A stretch of 64,000 bases of DNA from Acinetobacter sp. NIPH 298 (GTDB taxonomy: Bacteria; Pseudomonadota; Gammaproteobacteria; Pseudomonadales; Moraxellaceae): NCBI RefSeq assembly GCF_000369505.1, contig NZ_KB850054.1, forward strand, positions 372,001 to 436,000, read 5' to 3'. Below, piece by piece: positions 20,450 to 30,155 of this stretch. The position numbers and the translations under genes are program-made. The notes under the pieces are model-generated. The model was not told where the DNA came from and ran no database searches. It saw only the letters and a program-made list of their open reading frames with translations. Every line of letters starts with the position of its first letter. Positions within the stretch are counted from its first letter, which is position 1.

Positions 20450-20672
20450 AAAGTGATACCTAAGTCTATCCTTTGAATATGGGATTTTTTGGGGTGTATG
20501 TATAAATAGTCAACAATACTTTATTCAACCTTATTCAATAACAGTTTTCAAAACAATTTTTATATTTCATTGTTTGATTAACGTGACATAGTTCTACAAG
20601 CTTGTATAGTAATGATTATGTACGATTTTGTGCATGTGAAATGGTGCTTTTTTGATGAGGTTGTATTAACGC

Positions 20673-23600
20673 ATGGCGATTCATGTTATTCAAAGTCAAC
20701 GCCTTGAAGTATTATTGCAAGGCGTGATGGCATCCATCACTCAACCAAGCGCTACGCCATTTCAAGTGTTTAAAACGCAACACTTTATTGTCCCTAGTCC
20801 TGCTCAAGAACAATGGTTAACGCAGAAAATCGCAGAGCAACAGGGCATGACTGCAAATTATCAATTCCATCAAAGAATCCGTGGTTTCCAATGGTATGCC
20901 TACCAACAAGTTCTCGATGATAAAGAGAAGGTGCGTAAAGCCAATATTCCGCGCTTGATTTTAAAATGGCGAATACATCAAGCTTTACAACCCTTTATTC
21001 AAGCAGATCAAATCAGCTTGGCGGTGGAACATCCTCTCTATTCAATCGTACAGCGTATCTATGACAGTGCCGATCAGTTGCAACAAGGCACAGAAAAACA
21101 GCTTAAAAAGCAAAGTATGTTGTATTGGGTCGCTGAACAGGTTTCACAGTTATTCAATAACTATATGATTTACCGTGGTTATTGCCAGCGCGGTTGTCAA
21201 CAAAATTGTACTTGTTCGAGTAATTGGTTGTCGACTTGGGGACAAAACCAAGCGCTCGATATTGAAAATTTGATTTCTCAAACAGATCAGCAAATTTCGG
21301 CTTTTACGCTTAATCAGACCCAGCAATTAGAAGCATGGCAACGTTGGTTGTGGCACAACTATTTTCATGCTGACTTTTTGGAAATGCAAAGTATTGATGC
21401 TGATTTCTGGAAACTTCTGGACAATCAGCAGACAAGATCACAGGCTTTGGCTCAACTTCCGAATCAGGTCATCGTTTTCACGCTTTTAGATCTTCCACCT
21501 AGCCAATTACAGTTCTTACGTCGTTTAGGGCAATACCTTGAAGTCTTGATTTTGCACTATAACCCGTCACAGGAATATTGGGCGGATAGTGTCGATCCAC
21601 TTTGGAAGCAACGTTATGATCTCGGAGTAAAAGAACGTTTCATTGTCAAGAATCCAAAAGCGACGGATGCGCAAATTGCCGCGTTTTTTGAAAGCTTTAG
21701 CTTGGGTTTTAATGCTTTAAATCGTGAATCTCGTCATCCTTTGTTGACTCGTTTAGGCAAACAGGCGCGAGATCATTTCTCGCTATTATCGCAACTGGCC
21801 ACAGGGGAAGAGGGTAATTGGGTTGATGCATTTGAAGATTACTTTCCAGATAGCTTACTTGGTCAAATCCAGTCGGATATTTTCTATTTGGCTGAACCTA
21901 TAGCTCAACAATATGAATTAGCACCTGATGATGAATCGATCCAATTTCATGTCTGTCATTCCAGTTTGCGACAGCTTGAAGTGTTAAAAGATCAGTTGGT
22001 GCATTGGTTATCTCAAGCGGACACCATGCCTCGTCGTCCAAGTGATGTGCTGATTTTGACCCCAAACCTAGCAGAGCTTGAGCCTTTAATTCGTAGTGTT
22101 TTTCCTGCTGTGCCCAATGAGCATGATGTATTTTTACCGATCAAAATAGCAGGGGTCGCACAGTTAGATGCGTTGAATGCATGGCGGGCGGTGTTAGGTC
22201 GTTTGCAGTTGACCCAAGGGCGGTTTACGCAGGATGAGTTTGCCGACTGGTTGAATCTAGCGGCAACACAACAACGTTATGGTCTAGATTATAGTCAAGT
22301 GCAACGGATGTTAACGTTGCTAAGTGATGCTGGTTTCAAACGTGGTTTGGACGCGGAACATTTAAAACAGAGTCTCACTGAGGCTGATCAAGACTATCGT
22401 TATAGTTTTAAATTTGCCTTAGACCGTTTGGCTTTAGGGATTGCTGTGCCTGCACATGTGATGGTGCAACAGACCTTAAGTTATGCGTTGGTACAGCCGA
22501 GTGACTTTGAGTTAATTGGTATTTTGATTCAGATTTATCAAGACTTCGCTGCTCGACGAGACTGGTTAACGGTGCATAATCAAGGTCAGCGGTTGCCTGT
22601 AGAAACATGGCTAACACGGATCAAGGCAGATGTTCAGGAGTTTGAACAGGCCGATGTGACGGCTTTAAAAGCTGTCCGAGAAATCGTGCAAAAGCAAGAA
22701 CGTATGCTGACCTTGGCCAGTTATTATGACGATGCCGAAACCCAGTTGCGTCAAATTTCATTGCCACTGCCTTATATCATTGAAGAAATACAACGCACTT
22801 TAGAAAGTCAGTCGGCACAAGTTGAGCCGACTGGACAGATTACTTTTAGCCAGATCGGACAGATTCGCCCGATTCCTTATCGCTTAATTGTGCTGTTGAA
22901 TTTAGATACAGGAAAATTCCCAAATCGAGACAGCCATATTCCATTTGATTTGATGGATGCATTACGCCAACAGTTAGGTGATCGTTCCCGTTTGGAAGAT
23001 GATCAAGGTGCATTTTTGGATGCAGTGTTGTTGGCGCAAGAGCAATTATGGCTATTCTATAATGGCTTTGATATTAATGATGGCGAAGTCAGAGAGCCAT
23101 CGAGTGTGTTGCAGGGTTTTCGAGATCATTTGGCTTTGATTGTGAAAGTCCCTCTCTCTAAATCTCTCCCAGATGGAGAGACTTCCTTGGATTCTTTTGG
23201 GGAAGGCTATGAAAAACTCCAGATCCCTGCTCAGCTTTACCCACTTTATTACCTGCATCGCTTACAACCTTTCGATCCACTGGGTTTTATCGCGGAGCGT
23301 CCTGTTCGTTATCAAGACCAGTGGTTTAAAGTGGCTTCACACATTCAACAAGTCAAAGGTGAGCGACAGGCATGGGCGAATACCCCTTATCCAGTTGAAA
23401 ACAATGAAATGACGATTTTGGATAGCCGACAATGGATTCAGGATGTGACTTTTCCAGCGCGACTGTATTTAAAAACTTTGGGTGTGGAAAACCTAAGTGC
23501 AACAGAGTTAGTTGATCAAAGTGAACCTTTGTTATTAGATGGTTTAGGCAAATATGCGATTCGACATTTTCTCCAGCAGCAAGATGTACAGCAGCACAAC

Positions 23601-24335
23601 CAAATGCTATCACCCCGCATTTTGCAAGATCAACTCCCTGTGGGAAAAGTGCAGCAAAGTGCATGGCAACAAAGTTGTTTAGAGCAACAACGATTGCTTG
23701 AGCGATTGCAGCAATATGCCCCAGCGCCAACAGAAACCACACAACGTGTTTGGCGCATCTCGAAACAACTCCAGATGAGCTGTATTAGCCCTAAACAAAT
23801 GACGCAGGATTGGATCAGCTTGGATGCATCCAGTGCGCGCGCAAAACGGCTTGGCAAAGTTTGGTTGGAATATTTACTTTGGTTGACGATATTGAATAAC
23901 GACTCGGCAACAGCGAAACGCCGTATCGTGGTGTTTAGTGATCAAACCGTCATTTGTGAGGGATTAAGTTCTCAGCAAGCGCAGCAGTATTTACACGCAT
24001 GGTTGCAGCTTTGGCAGACTGCTCAACAGCAGCCTATCGTTTTACCTGCGGCACTGATTTTAAAACCACTTGAAAAAGCCAAACATTTGGAATGGACTGA
24101 ACATAATGATCAACATCATTTAACGGAAGACAGTCAAAAACAAGTATTGAAAGATTGGAATGATACGGGTGATTTTTCTGGTTTTGATATGAGCCAAAAT
24201 GAAGCTTGTAAACTGCATCGAGATTGGCAATTTATTCTACAAGAACAAGATGCAGCCGCACTATTACAATATGCCTGTGATCATTATAGCTATGCGCTGT
24301 ATCAACCAATTTTTGAATATTTACGGGTGGAGTAA
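20673..24335 (+). CDS. recC: Exodeoxyribonuclease V subunit gamma (RecC)
   Basis: The Chi-recognition and scaffold subunit of RecBCD, 1220 residues (E. coli RecC 1122). It opens with the family start IHVIQSQRLEVLLQ and has the inactive-helicase features FIVPSPAQEQWL, DVLILTPNLAELEPLIR (about 454-470) and QIRPIPYRLIVLLNLDTGKFP. A cysteine cluster with spacing CX3CX3CXC (residues 171-181) follows YMIYRGY and is not something I know from E. coli RecC. Three bases separate the stop from recB. Together with recB and recD it repairs double-strand breaks and degrades linear foreign DNA. Confidence 0.94.
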   Translation: MAIHVIQSQRLEVLLQGVMASITQPSATPFQVFKTQHFIVPSPAQEQWLTQKIAEQQGMTANYQFHQRIRGFQWYAYQQVLDDKEKVRKANIPRLILKWRIHQALQPFIQADQISLAVEHPLYSIVQRIYDSADQLQQGTEKQLKKQSMLYWVAEQVSQLFNNYMIYRGYCQRGCQQNCTCSSNWLSTWGQNQALDIENLISQTDQQISAFTLNQTQQLEAWQRWLWHNYFHADFLEMQSIDADFWKLLDNQQTRSQALAQLPNQVIVFTLLDLPPSQLQFLRRLGQYLEVLILHYNPSQEYWADSVDPLWKQRYDLGVKERFIVKNPKATDAQIAAFFESFSLGFNALNRESRHPLLTRLGKQARDHFSLLSQLATGEEGNWVDAFEDYFPDSLLGQIQSDIFYLAEPIAQQYELAPDDESIQFHVCHSSLRQLEVLKDQLVHWLSQADTMPRRPSDVLILTPNLAELEPLIRSVFPAVPNEHDVFLPIKIAGVAQLDALNAWRAVLGRLQLTQGRFTQDEFADWLNLAATQQRYGLDYSQVQRMLTLLSDAGFKRGLDAEHLKQSLTEADQDYRYSFKFALDRLALGIAVPAHVMVQQTLSYALVQPSDFELIGILIQIYQDFAARRDWLTVHNQGQRLPVETWLTRIKADVQEFEQADVTALKAVREIVQKQERMLTLASYYDDAETQLRQISLPLPYIIEEIQRTLESQSAQVEPTGQITFSQIGQIRPIPYRLIVLLNLDTGKFPNRDSHIPFDLMDALRQQLGDRSRLEDDQGAFLDAVLLAQEQLWLFYNGFDINDGEVREPSSVLQGFRDHLALIVKVPLSKSLPDGETSLDSFGEGYEKLQIPAQLYPLYYLHRLQPFDPLGFIAERPVRYQDQWFKVASHIQQVKGERQAWANTPYPVENNEMTILDSRQWIQDVTFPARLYLKTLGVENLSATELVDQSEPLLLDGLGKYAIRHFLQQQDVQQHNQMLSPRILQDQLPVGKVQQSAWQQSCLEQQRLLERLQQYAPAPTETTQRVWRISKQLQMSCISPKQMTQDWISLDASSARAKRLGKVWLEYLLWLTILNNDSATAKRRIVVFSDQTVICEGLSSQQAQQYLHAWLQLWQTAQQQPIVLPAALILKPLEKAKHLEWTEHNDQHHLTEDSQKQVLKDWNDTGDFSGFDMSQNEACKLHRDWQFILQEQDAAALLQYACDHYSYALYQPIFEYLRVE

Positions 24336-24338
24336 GAC

Positions 24339-27300
24339 ATGCATTCAAAATATCCTGTGTCTTATCAACCGATTGGTGATATTCAATTCGAAGGTTTGCA
24401 TCTGATTGAAGCTTCGGCAGGTACAGGGAAAACCTATACCTTATCAAGCTTGATGGTTCGGATTTTATTAGAAAAATATCTGCCCAATCAGGTGATTGCG
24501 ACGACATTTACCCGTGCTGCTGCCGCAGAACTCAAAAGCCGCATTCGTGCACGTTTGGTTGAGATTCATCAATATTTAGAACCCTTACGCACGCGATTAG
24601 ATGCCGATATTTACAAACTTGCAGCGCAAGAATCCGATCCGCTTAAACAGCATATTTTACAAACATTTGCACCGCGCATTGCCTATGCTTGTGAGCGTTT
24701 AAAACTTGTCATTGATCAGTTGGATGAATTATTCGTTGGTACATTGGATAGTTTTAGCCAAAAGCTGTTAAGAGAATTTGCTTTTGAAAGTGGCAAAATT
24801 GAACGTGCCCAGATTACCGAAGATGCGAAAAGTTATACCCGCCAGTTGATTCATGATGTGTTACGAGAATGGATTCAATCACAGCCACAACAGGTCATTG
24901 ATGCCTTGTATAGCGTGGGCGGACTGAAAAGCGTCGATCATTTTGTTGGGATGGTGGAAAGTTCGCTGAATTTTAGCTCTGCCCAGTTTAAGTTGCCTGA
25001 TATGCCAGAGATTGAGCTGGCGCAATTACAACTGTGGCAACAACAAGCACAGCAGATTGAACTTAGCACTTTGGCAGAATATTTCCATTTAGATGGTGCT
25101 TATTATTCACATATTAATGGCACTTCTTTCCGTAACAATGCTTTTAATAAATTATTTTGCGAAGCGTTACCACAGCTATTAAAAGCCCTCTCAGATACTG
25201 AGAATGTACAAGTGTTTGATGCCTATTTTGCCGATGCACGAGAGGCTGTATTTAAGTTTTTAGATAAGCTCGACCACCAGAAGATTTTTAAAAAATGCCC
25301 TGCTGAGGTGGCGGATGGTTTTTATCAACATCCGATGATTTTACAACTTCAAAAACTTTGCCAATCGCTACAGCAAACACAGCAGCAGTTCGAACAACTA
25401 CAGGTTTATTTAAAAGCCTATTTGTGTCTCGAAGTGAAGAAGCGTTTACCACAAGTATTGCAGCAAAAAGGTGAAACTACTTTTGCTCAGCAAATCAAAA
25501 CTTTATCAGAAGCCTTAAAAGGTGAGCAAGGTCAACGTTTTGCGGTGTTTGTACAGGCACGATATCCGTTGATTTTGGTGGATGAATTTCAGGACACCAA
25601 CCAAGATCAAGATGATATGTTGGCCAGTATTTGGCGGCATCCACAGCGCTATCAAAAAGGTTGCATGATTATGGTCGGAGACCGTAAGCAAGCGATTTAT
25701 GGTTTCCGTGGTGGCGATATGCTGACTTTCCTGAATGCCTACCAAGATATTATGGCAAAGCAGGGGCATGAGTATAAATTGATTCATAACCACCGTTCGG
25801 TCAAAGAATTGGTCGAGGTGGTGGATGTGTTGTTTCAGCGACAAATGGATTTTGGCGAACAGGTACTTTATGACCCGATTCAGGCAGGTTCACGTCCACA
25901 TCCTGCTCTGATTGAAGATGAGCAGATCAATCCTGCACCTTTACGTTGGTTACAGCTTCAGGATGGCAATGAACAAGCAACTCAAGTGGCTTGGAAAATT
26001 CTAAGCTTACTCAATCAAGCCCATTTGCAGCAATTGTACTTAGAAGGTGATGGTCGAAAATCCATTTGTGAAGATGATATTGCGGTGCTTTCACGTAGCC
26101 ACCGTCAATTGGATGAAGTGCAATATGTATTGCAGCGCTTGGGCATTCGGGTCAATCGACCATCAAAACGCAGTGTCTTTGATTCAGCGATTGCGCAGGA
26201 TGTGGGAGCGTTGTTAACTGCTTTGCTTCATCCTTATGATGAAGCCAAGTTAAAACGTGCTTTATTGAGCCGTTTATTTGGTTTTGATCTCACTCGATTA
26301 TTGGCACTGGAACAAAGTGCGGAAGGATTGAGCCATTATATTCAGCAGTTCGATGAGATCCGTGAAATGTGGTCGAATCAAGGTTTTTTATCTGCATGGC
26401 AACGCTGCTTAAATCAGTTTGGTATCTGGCAGCAATTGGTGGCAACTCAAAGCAAAGATAATGAACGCGCTGTGGTGAATTTGCGTCATCTTAGTGATAT
26501 TTTGAGTCAGCACAGTGAACATGTGCAAGGTATACAGAACCTGTATCACTGGTATCTAAAACAACTGCATTCACCCAGCGATCGCGAGTGGGAGCTGGAG
26601 CAAAAGCTTTCTAGCGAAGCGGGTGTGCAGTTGATGACTATTCATCAATCCAAAGGTTTGGAATTTAAAATCGTCTTCTTACTCGGAGCGAACAAAGCAT
26701 TTTCTGAAATGCAGAAGACTTTAAATTTCTCAATGACTGAAATTCAAGTACCCGAGACTGGACAGACACGCACCCAGCGTGTGGTGGCGATCGCCGATAA
26801 AAATTTCTTACAACAAATTGAATTGGATCAACATCAGCAACGTGCGCAAGCTGAACAAAATCGTTTATGGTATGTGGCGCTGACGCGAGCCAGTCATCGT
26901 GTTTATGCGGTATTTGAGCCTGAAAAGGGCGATAAAAATAAACGTTCAGGTTTGGCATTTTGGAAGAATCAAGGTGAAAGCTTCCAATATCCTTATAGTG
27001 CCGATGAGCGCTTGATCTTAGATCGCCCACACGCGTTGCAGACTCAGCAAGCCCAACAGGAAATCATTGTTTCTGCACAGCCTTTACCTGAGCAGCGTTT
27101 TTATGCTCGGGCTAAAACCAGCTTTAGTTATTTGGCACAGCATCTCAAACACAAAGCCAATCTGGTTGATCGGCTGGCCAATGCGGATCAAGCTTTTGAG
27201 CAAGCGGAGGATGAATTAAATCTACAACTTACGACGAACGCAGTAAGCGCTGAGCCAATCGCTTGGATTAAACAATATTTTCCGAAAGGGACGTTGGCAG

Positions 27301-28052
27301 GGAATTTCCTGCATGAAATCTTTGAACAGATTGATTTTCAACATCCTGAAACATGGATAGAAGAAATACGCCGTCGTTTTAAAAATACCTATCAAAGCTT
27401 ATGGTTAGATTTACTGAGTCAATATCAACAACATTTTCCAGAACAGGACAATGCTGAACAACAATTATATCAATGGATGGCTGTGTGGCTACGTGAAGTA
27501 TTGGCAACACCTCTGAATCAAGGCTTTCAATTACAACAATTGACGACAGGGCAATATCTTTCAGAATGCCCATTCTATTTGGCCTTGTCTGATCGTGTCC
27601 TTGCTATGCAGCGAGTACAACAACTATTTGAAGAATACGACATCCACATGCCTGAGTTGCTTGAAGCCAAATCTGCGAGGTATCTCAATGGTTCGATTGA
27701 CTTGGTGTATTTTGATGGGCAGCGTTACCATATTGCCGATTATAAAAGTAATTACTTAGGCAGTGATCAGGTGGATTATCAAGCGATTCAGATTGCTGAA
27801 AGTATGTCGCTGTCGAGCTATTGGCTACAAGCGGCATTATATCTGGTGGCATTACATCGTTATTTGCAGGTGAAATTGCAGAACTACGATATGCAGCAGC
27901 ATTTAGGCGGTGCGTCGTATCTGTATTTACGGGGTATGAACGGACAAGCACAGCAGGGTTGTTTCTATTGGAAACCTGAGGACGAATTTATCCTACGTTT
28001 GGATGCAATTCTTGGGTATTTCTCTGAAGATAAAGCTGGAAAAATGGTGTAG
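24339..28052 (+). CDS. recB: Exodeoxyribonuclease V subunit beta (RecB)
   Basis: The 3'-5' helicase and nuclease subunit, 1237 residues. Helicase motifs: Walker A EASAGTGKTYTL (24-35), TTFTRAAAAELKSR, Walker B ILVDEFQDTN, GDRKQAIYGFRG, TIHQSKGLEFKIVF and LWYVALTRAS. The C-terminal nuclease domain shows GSIDLVYFDGQRYHIADYKS, with the metal-binding Asp and the DYK catalytic motif. Starts three bases after recC. The protein is complete and should be active. Confidence 0.96.
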   Translation: MHSKYPVSYQPIGDIQFEGLHLIEASAGTGKTYTLSSLMVRILLEKYLPNQVIATTFTRAAAAELKSRIRARLVEIHQYLEPLRTRLDADIYKLAAQESDPLKQHILQTFAPRIAYACERLKLVIDQLDELFVGTLDSFSQKLLREFAFESGKIERAQITEDAKSYTRQLIHDVLREWIQSQPQQVIDALYSVGGLKSVDHFVGMVESSLNFSSAQFKLPDMPEIELAQLQLWQQQAQQIELSTLAEYFHLDGAYYSHINGTSFRNNAFNKLFCEALPQLLKALSDTENVQVFDAYFADAREAVFKFLDKLDHQKIFKKCPAEVADGFYQHPMILQLQKLCQSLQQTQQQFEQLQVYLKAYLCLEVKKRLPQVLQQKGETTFAQQIKTLSEALKGEQGQRFAVFVQARYPLILVDEFQDTNQDQDDMLASIWRHPQRYQKGCMIMVGDRKQAIYGFRGGDMLTFLNAYQDIMAKQGHEYKLIHNHRSVKELVEVVDVLFQRQMDFGEQVLYDPIQAGSRPHPALIEDEQINPAPLRWLQLQDGNEQATQVAWKILSLLNQAHLQQLYLEGDGRKSICEDDIAVLSRSHRQLDEVQYVLQRLGIRVNRPSKRSVFDSAIAQDVGALLTALLHPYDEAKLKRALLSRLFGFDLTRLLALEQSAEGLSHYIQQFDEIREMWSNQGFLSAWQRCLNQFGIWQQLVATQSKDNERAVVNLRHLSDILSQHSEHVQGIQNLYHWYLKQLHSPSDREWELEQKLSSEAGVQLMTIHQSKGLEFKIVFLLGANKAFSEMQKTLNFSMTEIQVPETGQTRTQRVVAIADKNFLQQIELDQHQQRAQAEQNRLWYVALTRASHRVYAVFEPEKGDKNKRSGLAFWKNQGESFQYPYSADERLILDRPHALQTQQAQQEIIVSAQPLPEQRFYARAKTSFSYLAQHLKHKANLVDRLANADQAFEQAEDELNLQLTTNAVSAEPIAWIKQYFPKGTLAGNFLHEIFEQIDFQHPETWIEEIRRRFKNTYQSLWLDLLSQYQQHFPEQDNAEQQLYQWMAVWLREVLATPLNQGFQLQQLTTGQYLSECPFYLALSDRVLAMQRVQQLFEEYDIHMPELLEAKSARYLNGSIDLVYFDGQRYHIADYKSNYLGSDQVDYQAIQIAESMSLSSYWLQAALYLVALHRYLQVKLQNYDMQQHLGGASYLYLRGMNGQAQQGCFYWKPEDEFILRLDAILGYFSEDKAGKMV

Positions 28053-28090
28053 ATAAAGTGAATGATTTTAAATTAAACAAAAACTTATTT

Positions 28091-28162
28091 TGTGGATAAG
28101 TCTGTTTATAAACTTGTGGACAAGCGTGTGGGTAAGTTTGAGGATAACTCTGTGGACAAACA
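28091..28162 (+). repeat. Six 12-nt tandem units resembling DnaA boxes at the recD start
   Basis: Units begin at 28091, 28103, 28115, 28127, 28139 and 28151, exactly 12 bases apart. Their first nine bases are TGTGGATAA, TGTTTATAA, TGTGGACAA, TGTGGGTAA, TGAGGATAA and TGTGGACAA. The first is the perfect complement of the DnaA box TTATCCACA; four others differ from it by one base and one by two. The array also encodes the repetitive recD N-terminus (VDKx four-residue units). Confidence 0.75.
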
Positions 28163-29903
28163 AATCAGTAATCAGTCGGAAGCTTTACCTTGGCTCAATA
28201 CGTGGAGTCGTTATCTCTCACAAGCCCCATTTTCTCAATCTGCACAAGCAGTTAGCGCATCAGTTATCTTGCATCAACTGGTTGAAGCCAGCTTAGACGG
28301 CGACAGTTGCATTGAAGTAGATTCAACACAGCTTGAAGCTTTGGGTGATTTAGCTGTAAGCAGCGAAATCGCAGCGATTCAAGTTGCCCCATGCGTCTAT
28401 GATCAGCAGGGCTTGGCATTATACCGATATTGGAACTTAGAACAACGCCTCGCTGATCAGATTTGTCGATTAAAGCGACAAACGACTCAGGCAATGGATA
28501 TTTCAAGCTATCAAGCCCTATTGAATGATGAATATCAACAAGCGGCGTTGAAAATGGTAATGCAACAATGGCTCAGCATTATTACTGGTGGACCAGGTAC
28601 AGGTAAGACCTATACCTTGGCTAGAATTATTGCGGCGCTGAATCAGATGATTCCTGATATTCGTATTGCCATGGCTGCACCGACAGGTAAAGCGGCGCAA
28701 CGGATGCAAGAGGCTTTGCAAAACTCATTTAATGATCCAAAACTGCTTGAATCAGGTTTAGTTACTGATGAATTACGTCATCAAAATACACAAACACTGC
28801 ACCGTTTACTCGGTTTAGGACATCAGCAGGTTCCTCGCTTTCACGCCAAACAGCCTTTACCTTATGATGTCATCGTGGTCGATGAAGCATCGATGTTGGA
28901 TCTCAATCTTGCCACTTTATTGTTGGAAGCTGTGCCTGACTCGTGTCGTATTATTTTATTGGGTGATGCCAATCAATTGGCTTCGGTCGATGTCGGTTCA
29001 GTTTTGGCAGATTTACAACAGGTCGAAGCCTTGACCGAAAATCGAGTACAATTGAAAAATAGTCGCCGTTTCTCTGATGAAGCCAAAATTGGACAGTTGG
29101 CACGGTTTATTCAAGCTCAGCAAGATCAAATAGAACATCACGCTGTGCTGCCCAAACTTGAATCGGAAATAGTCGCACCTTCAAGCTTGCAAGCCATTGC
29201 ACTGTCAGAGGGCATGCCAGACCTGATTCAACTGGAGTATTTGCCACAACAACCTGATTTTGAGGTTGAACCGTATCAACAAAAATTGATGTATGGTTTT
29301 CAGGGCTATGTGGATGCGTTAAAAAATTATCTACAATCGATTGACCCTGAACATAAAATAGAACGAGTCATTCAGTCTTTTGATGATTATCGGATTTTAG
29401 CCGCAGTACGACATGGTGCTTTAGGGATAGAGCAACTCAATCGTTTTGCTGAACAATGGTTGAACCAACAACTTAAACAGATTGCAATCGGGGATTGGTA
29501 CGTGGGGCGTCCTGTGATGATGACGTATAACGACTACCAACTTGGGATTTCCAATGGTGATATTGGAATTTGCTTTAAACACCGTAGCCAATCGCAGCAA
29601 TTTGAGGTATTTTTTCCGAGTTTAAATAAATGGATTGCTGCACATCGTTTGCCTCGAAATATGCAAACGGCTTTCGCTCTGACCATTCATAAATCACAAG
29701 GTTCTGAGTTTAGTCATACGGCAGTGGTACTTGATCAAGCAGCGGAAAAACTGCTTAGCCAAGAGTTGATTTATACGGCGATTACTCGTGCAAAAAAAGT
29801 AGTCACACTTTTGGCCGATCCAAATGCGTTATTACAAGCACTTACAATTCGAACGGTTCGTCGCAGTGGTTTAGTACAAAAGATCAATTTGGATGGATTG
29901 TGA
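28092..29903 (+). CDS. recD: Exodeoxyribonuclease V subunit alpha (RecD)
   Basis: The 5'-3' SF1B helicase subunit of RecBCD, 603 residues from the GTG at 28092. Motifs: Walker A ITGGPGTGKTYTL (164-176), APTGKAAQRM, Walker B VIVVDEASMLD, GDANQLASVDVGSVL, and the C-terminal FALTIHKSQGSEF and LIYTAITRAKK. The first 20-odd residues are a four-residue repeat encoded by a 12-nt DNA repeat. The GTG at 28092 has no convincing ribosome site, whereas the in-frame GTG at 28152 has GAGG eight bases upstream and is a serious alternative start (583 residues). It lies 39 bases after recB. Confidence 0.93.
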   Translation: MDKSVYKLVDKRVGKFEDNSVDKQISNQSEALPWLNTWSRYLSQAPFSQSAQAVSASVILHQLVEASLDGDSCIEVDSTQLEALGDLAVSSEIAAIQVAPCVYDQQGLALYRYWNLEQRLADQICRLKRQTTQAMDISSYQALLNDEYQQAALKMVMQQWLSIITGGPGTGKTYTLARIIAALNQMIPDIRIAMAAPTGKAAQRMQEALQNSFNDPKLLESGLVTDELRHQNTQTLHRLLGLGHQQVPRFHAKQPLPYDVIVVDEASMLDLNLATLLLEAVPDSCRIILLGDANQLASVDVGSVLADLQQVEALTENRVQLKNSRRFSDEAKIGQLARFIQAQQDQIEHHAVLPKLESEIVAPSSLQAIALSEGMPDLIQLEYLPQQPDFEVEPYQQKLMYGFQGYVDALKNYLQSIDPEHKIERVIQSFDDYRILAAVRHGALGIEQLNRFAEQWLNQQLKQIAIGDWYVGRPVMMTYNDYQLGISNGDIGICFKHRSQSQQFEVFFPSLNKWIAAHRLPRNMQTAFALTIHKSQGSEFSHTAVVLDQAAEKLLSQELIYTAITRAKKVVTLLADPNALLQALTIRTVRRSGLVQKINLDGL

Positions 29904-29949
29904 ACTTATACTTCAAAGTTCACAACTTTGTAAGAAAATGCTTACAAGG
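29898..29949 (+). other. Two tandem hairpins at the recD stop
   Basis: A perfect 10-bp hairpin (TTGTGAACTT 29898-29907, AAGTTCACAA 29916-29925) contains the recD stop codon. It is followed at once by a second (29926-29949, TTGTAAG/CTTACAA core plus two more pairs). Neither has a U-run, so they look like 3'-end protecting structures or a factor-dependent end rather than an intrinsic terminator. Confidence 0.5.
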
Positions 29950-29964
29950 ATTCAAGCAATTGGC

Positions 29965-30155
29965 GCTAGAGCTATCTGTGTGTTTTTGAGATTATGGACA
30001 CACAAAGAGCCTAGTAGGGAAAACTAGGTAAATCGCAAAAATATAATAATAACGTCGTGATGACAGCGAACTTACAGTGAAGTAAGTGATAAAAGAGGAA
30101 ACTTACAGCCGCTAAGCCTTGTAGTTTTGGGAGAGACTACAGGGCTTTTTTATTT
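29965..30155 (+). ncRNA. Candidate structured small RNA ending in an intrinsic terminator
   Basis: No ORF is supported here. The plus strand holds a chain of hairpins: TGTGTGT/ACACACA (about 29977-30003), CCTAGT/ACTAGG with a seven-base loop (about 30010-30028), CTTAC/GTAAG (about 30071-30086), then a strong 12-bp terminator at 30114-30147 followed by a T-rich run. The terminator is too far from recD (about 210 bases) and separated by other structure, so an independent short transcript is plausible. I see no match to tmRNA, RNase P, 4.5S or 6S RNA. A long recD 3' UTR is the alternative. Confidence 0.4.
30114..30155 (+). terminator. Strong intrinsic terminator
   Basis: A 12-bp stem (AAGCCTTGTAGT 30114-30125 with ACTACAGGGCTT 30136-30147, one G-U pair), ten-base loop, then TTTTTATTTTTA. 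It ends the transcript crossing 29904-30150. Confidence 0.85.

Noticed and set aside
23353..23857. Minus-strand ORFs opposite recC
   Set aside because: Antisense to a well-supported recC region and without family features.
28091..28162. Treating the DnaA-box-like array as a replication origin
   Set aside because: It lies inside the recD reading frame, and no dnaA, dnaN, gidA or AT-rich unwinding element is adjacent.
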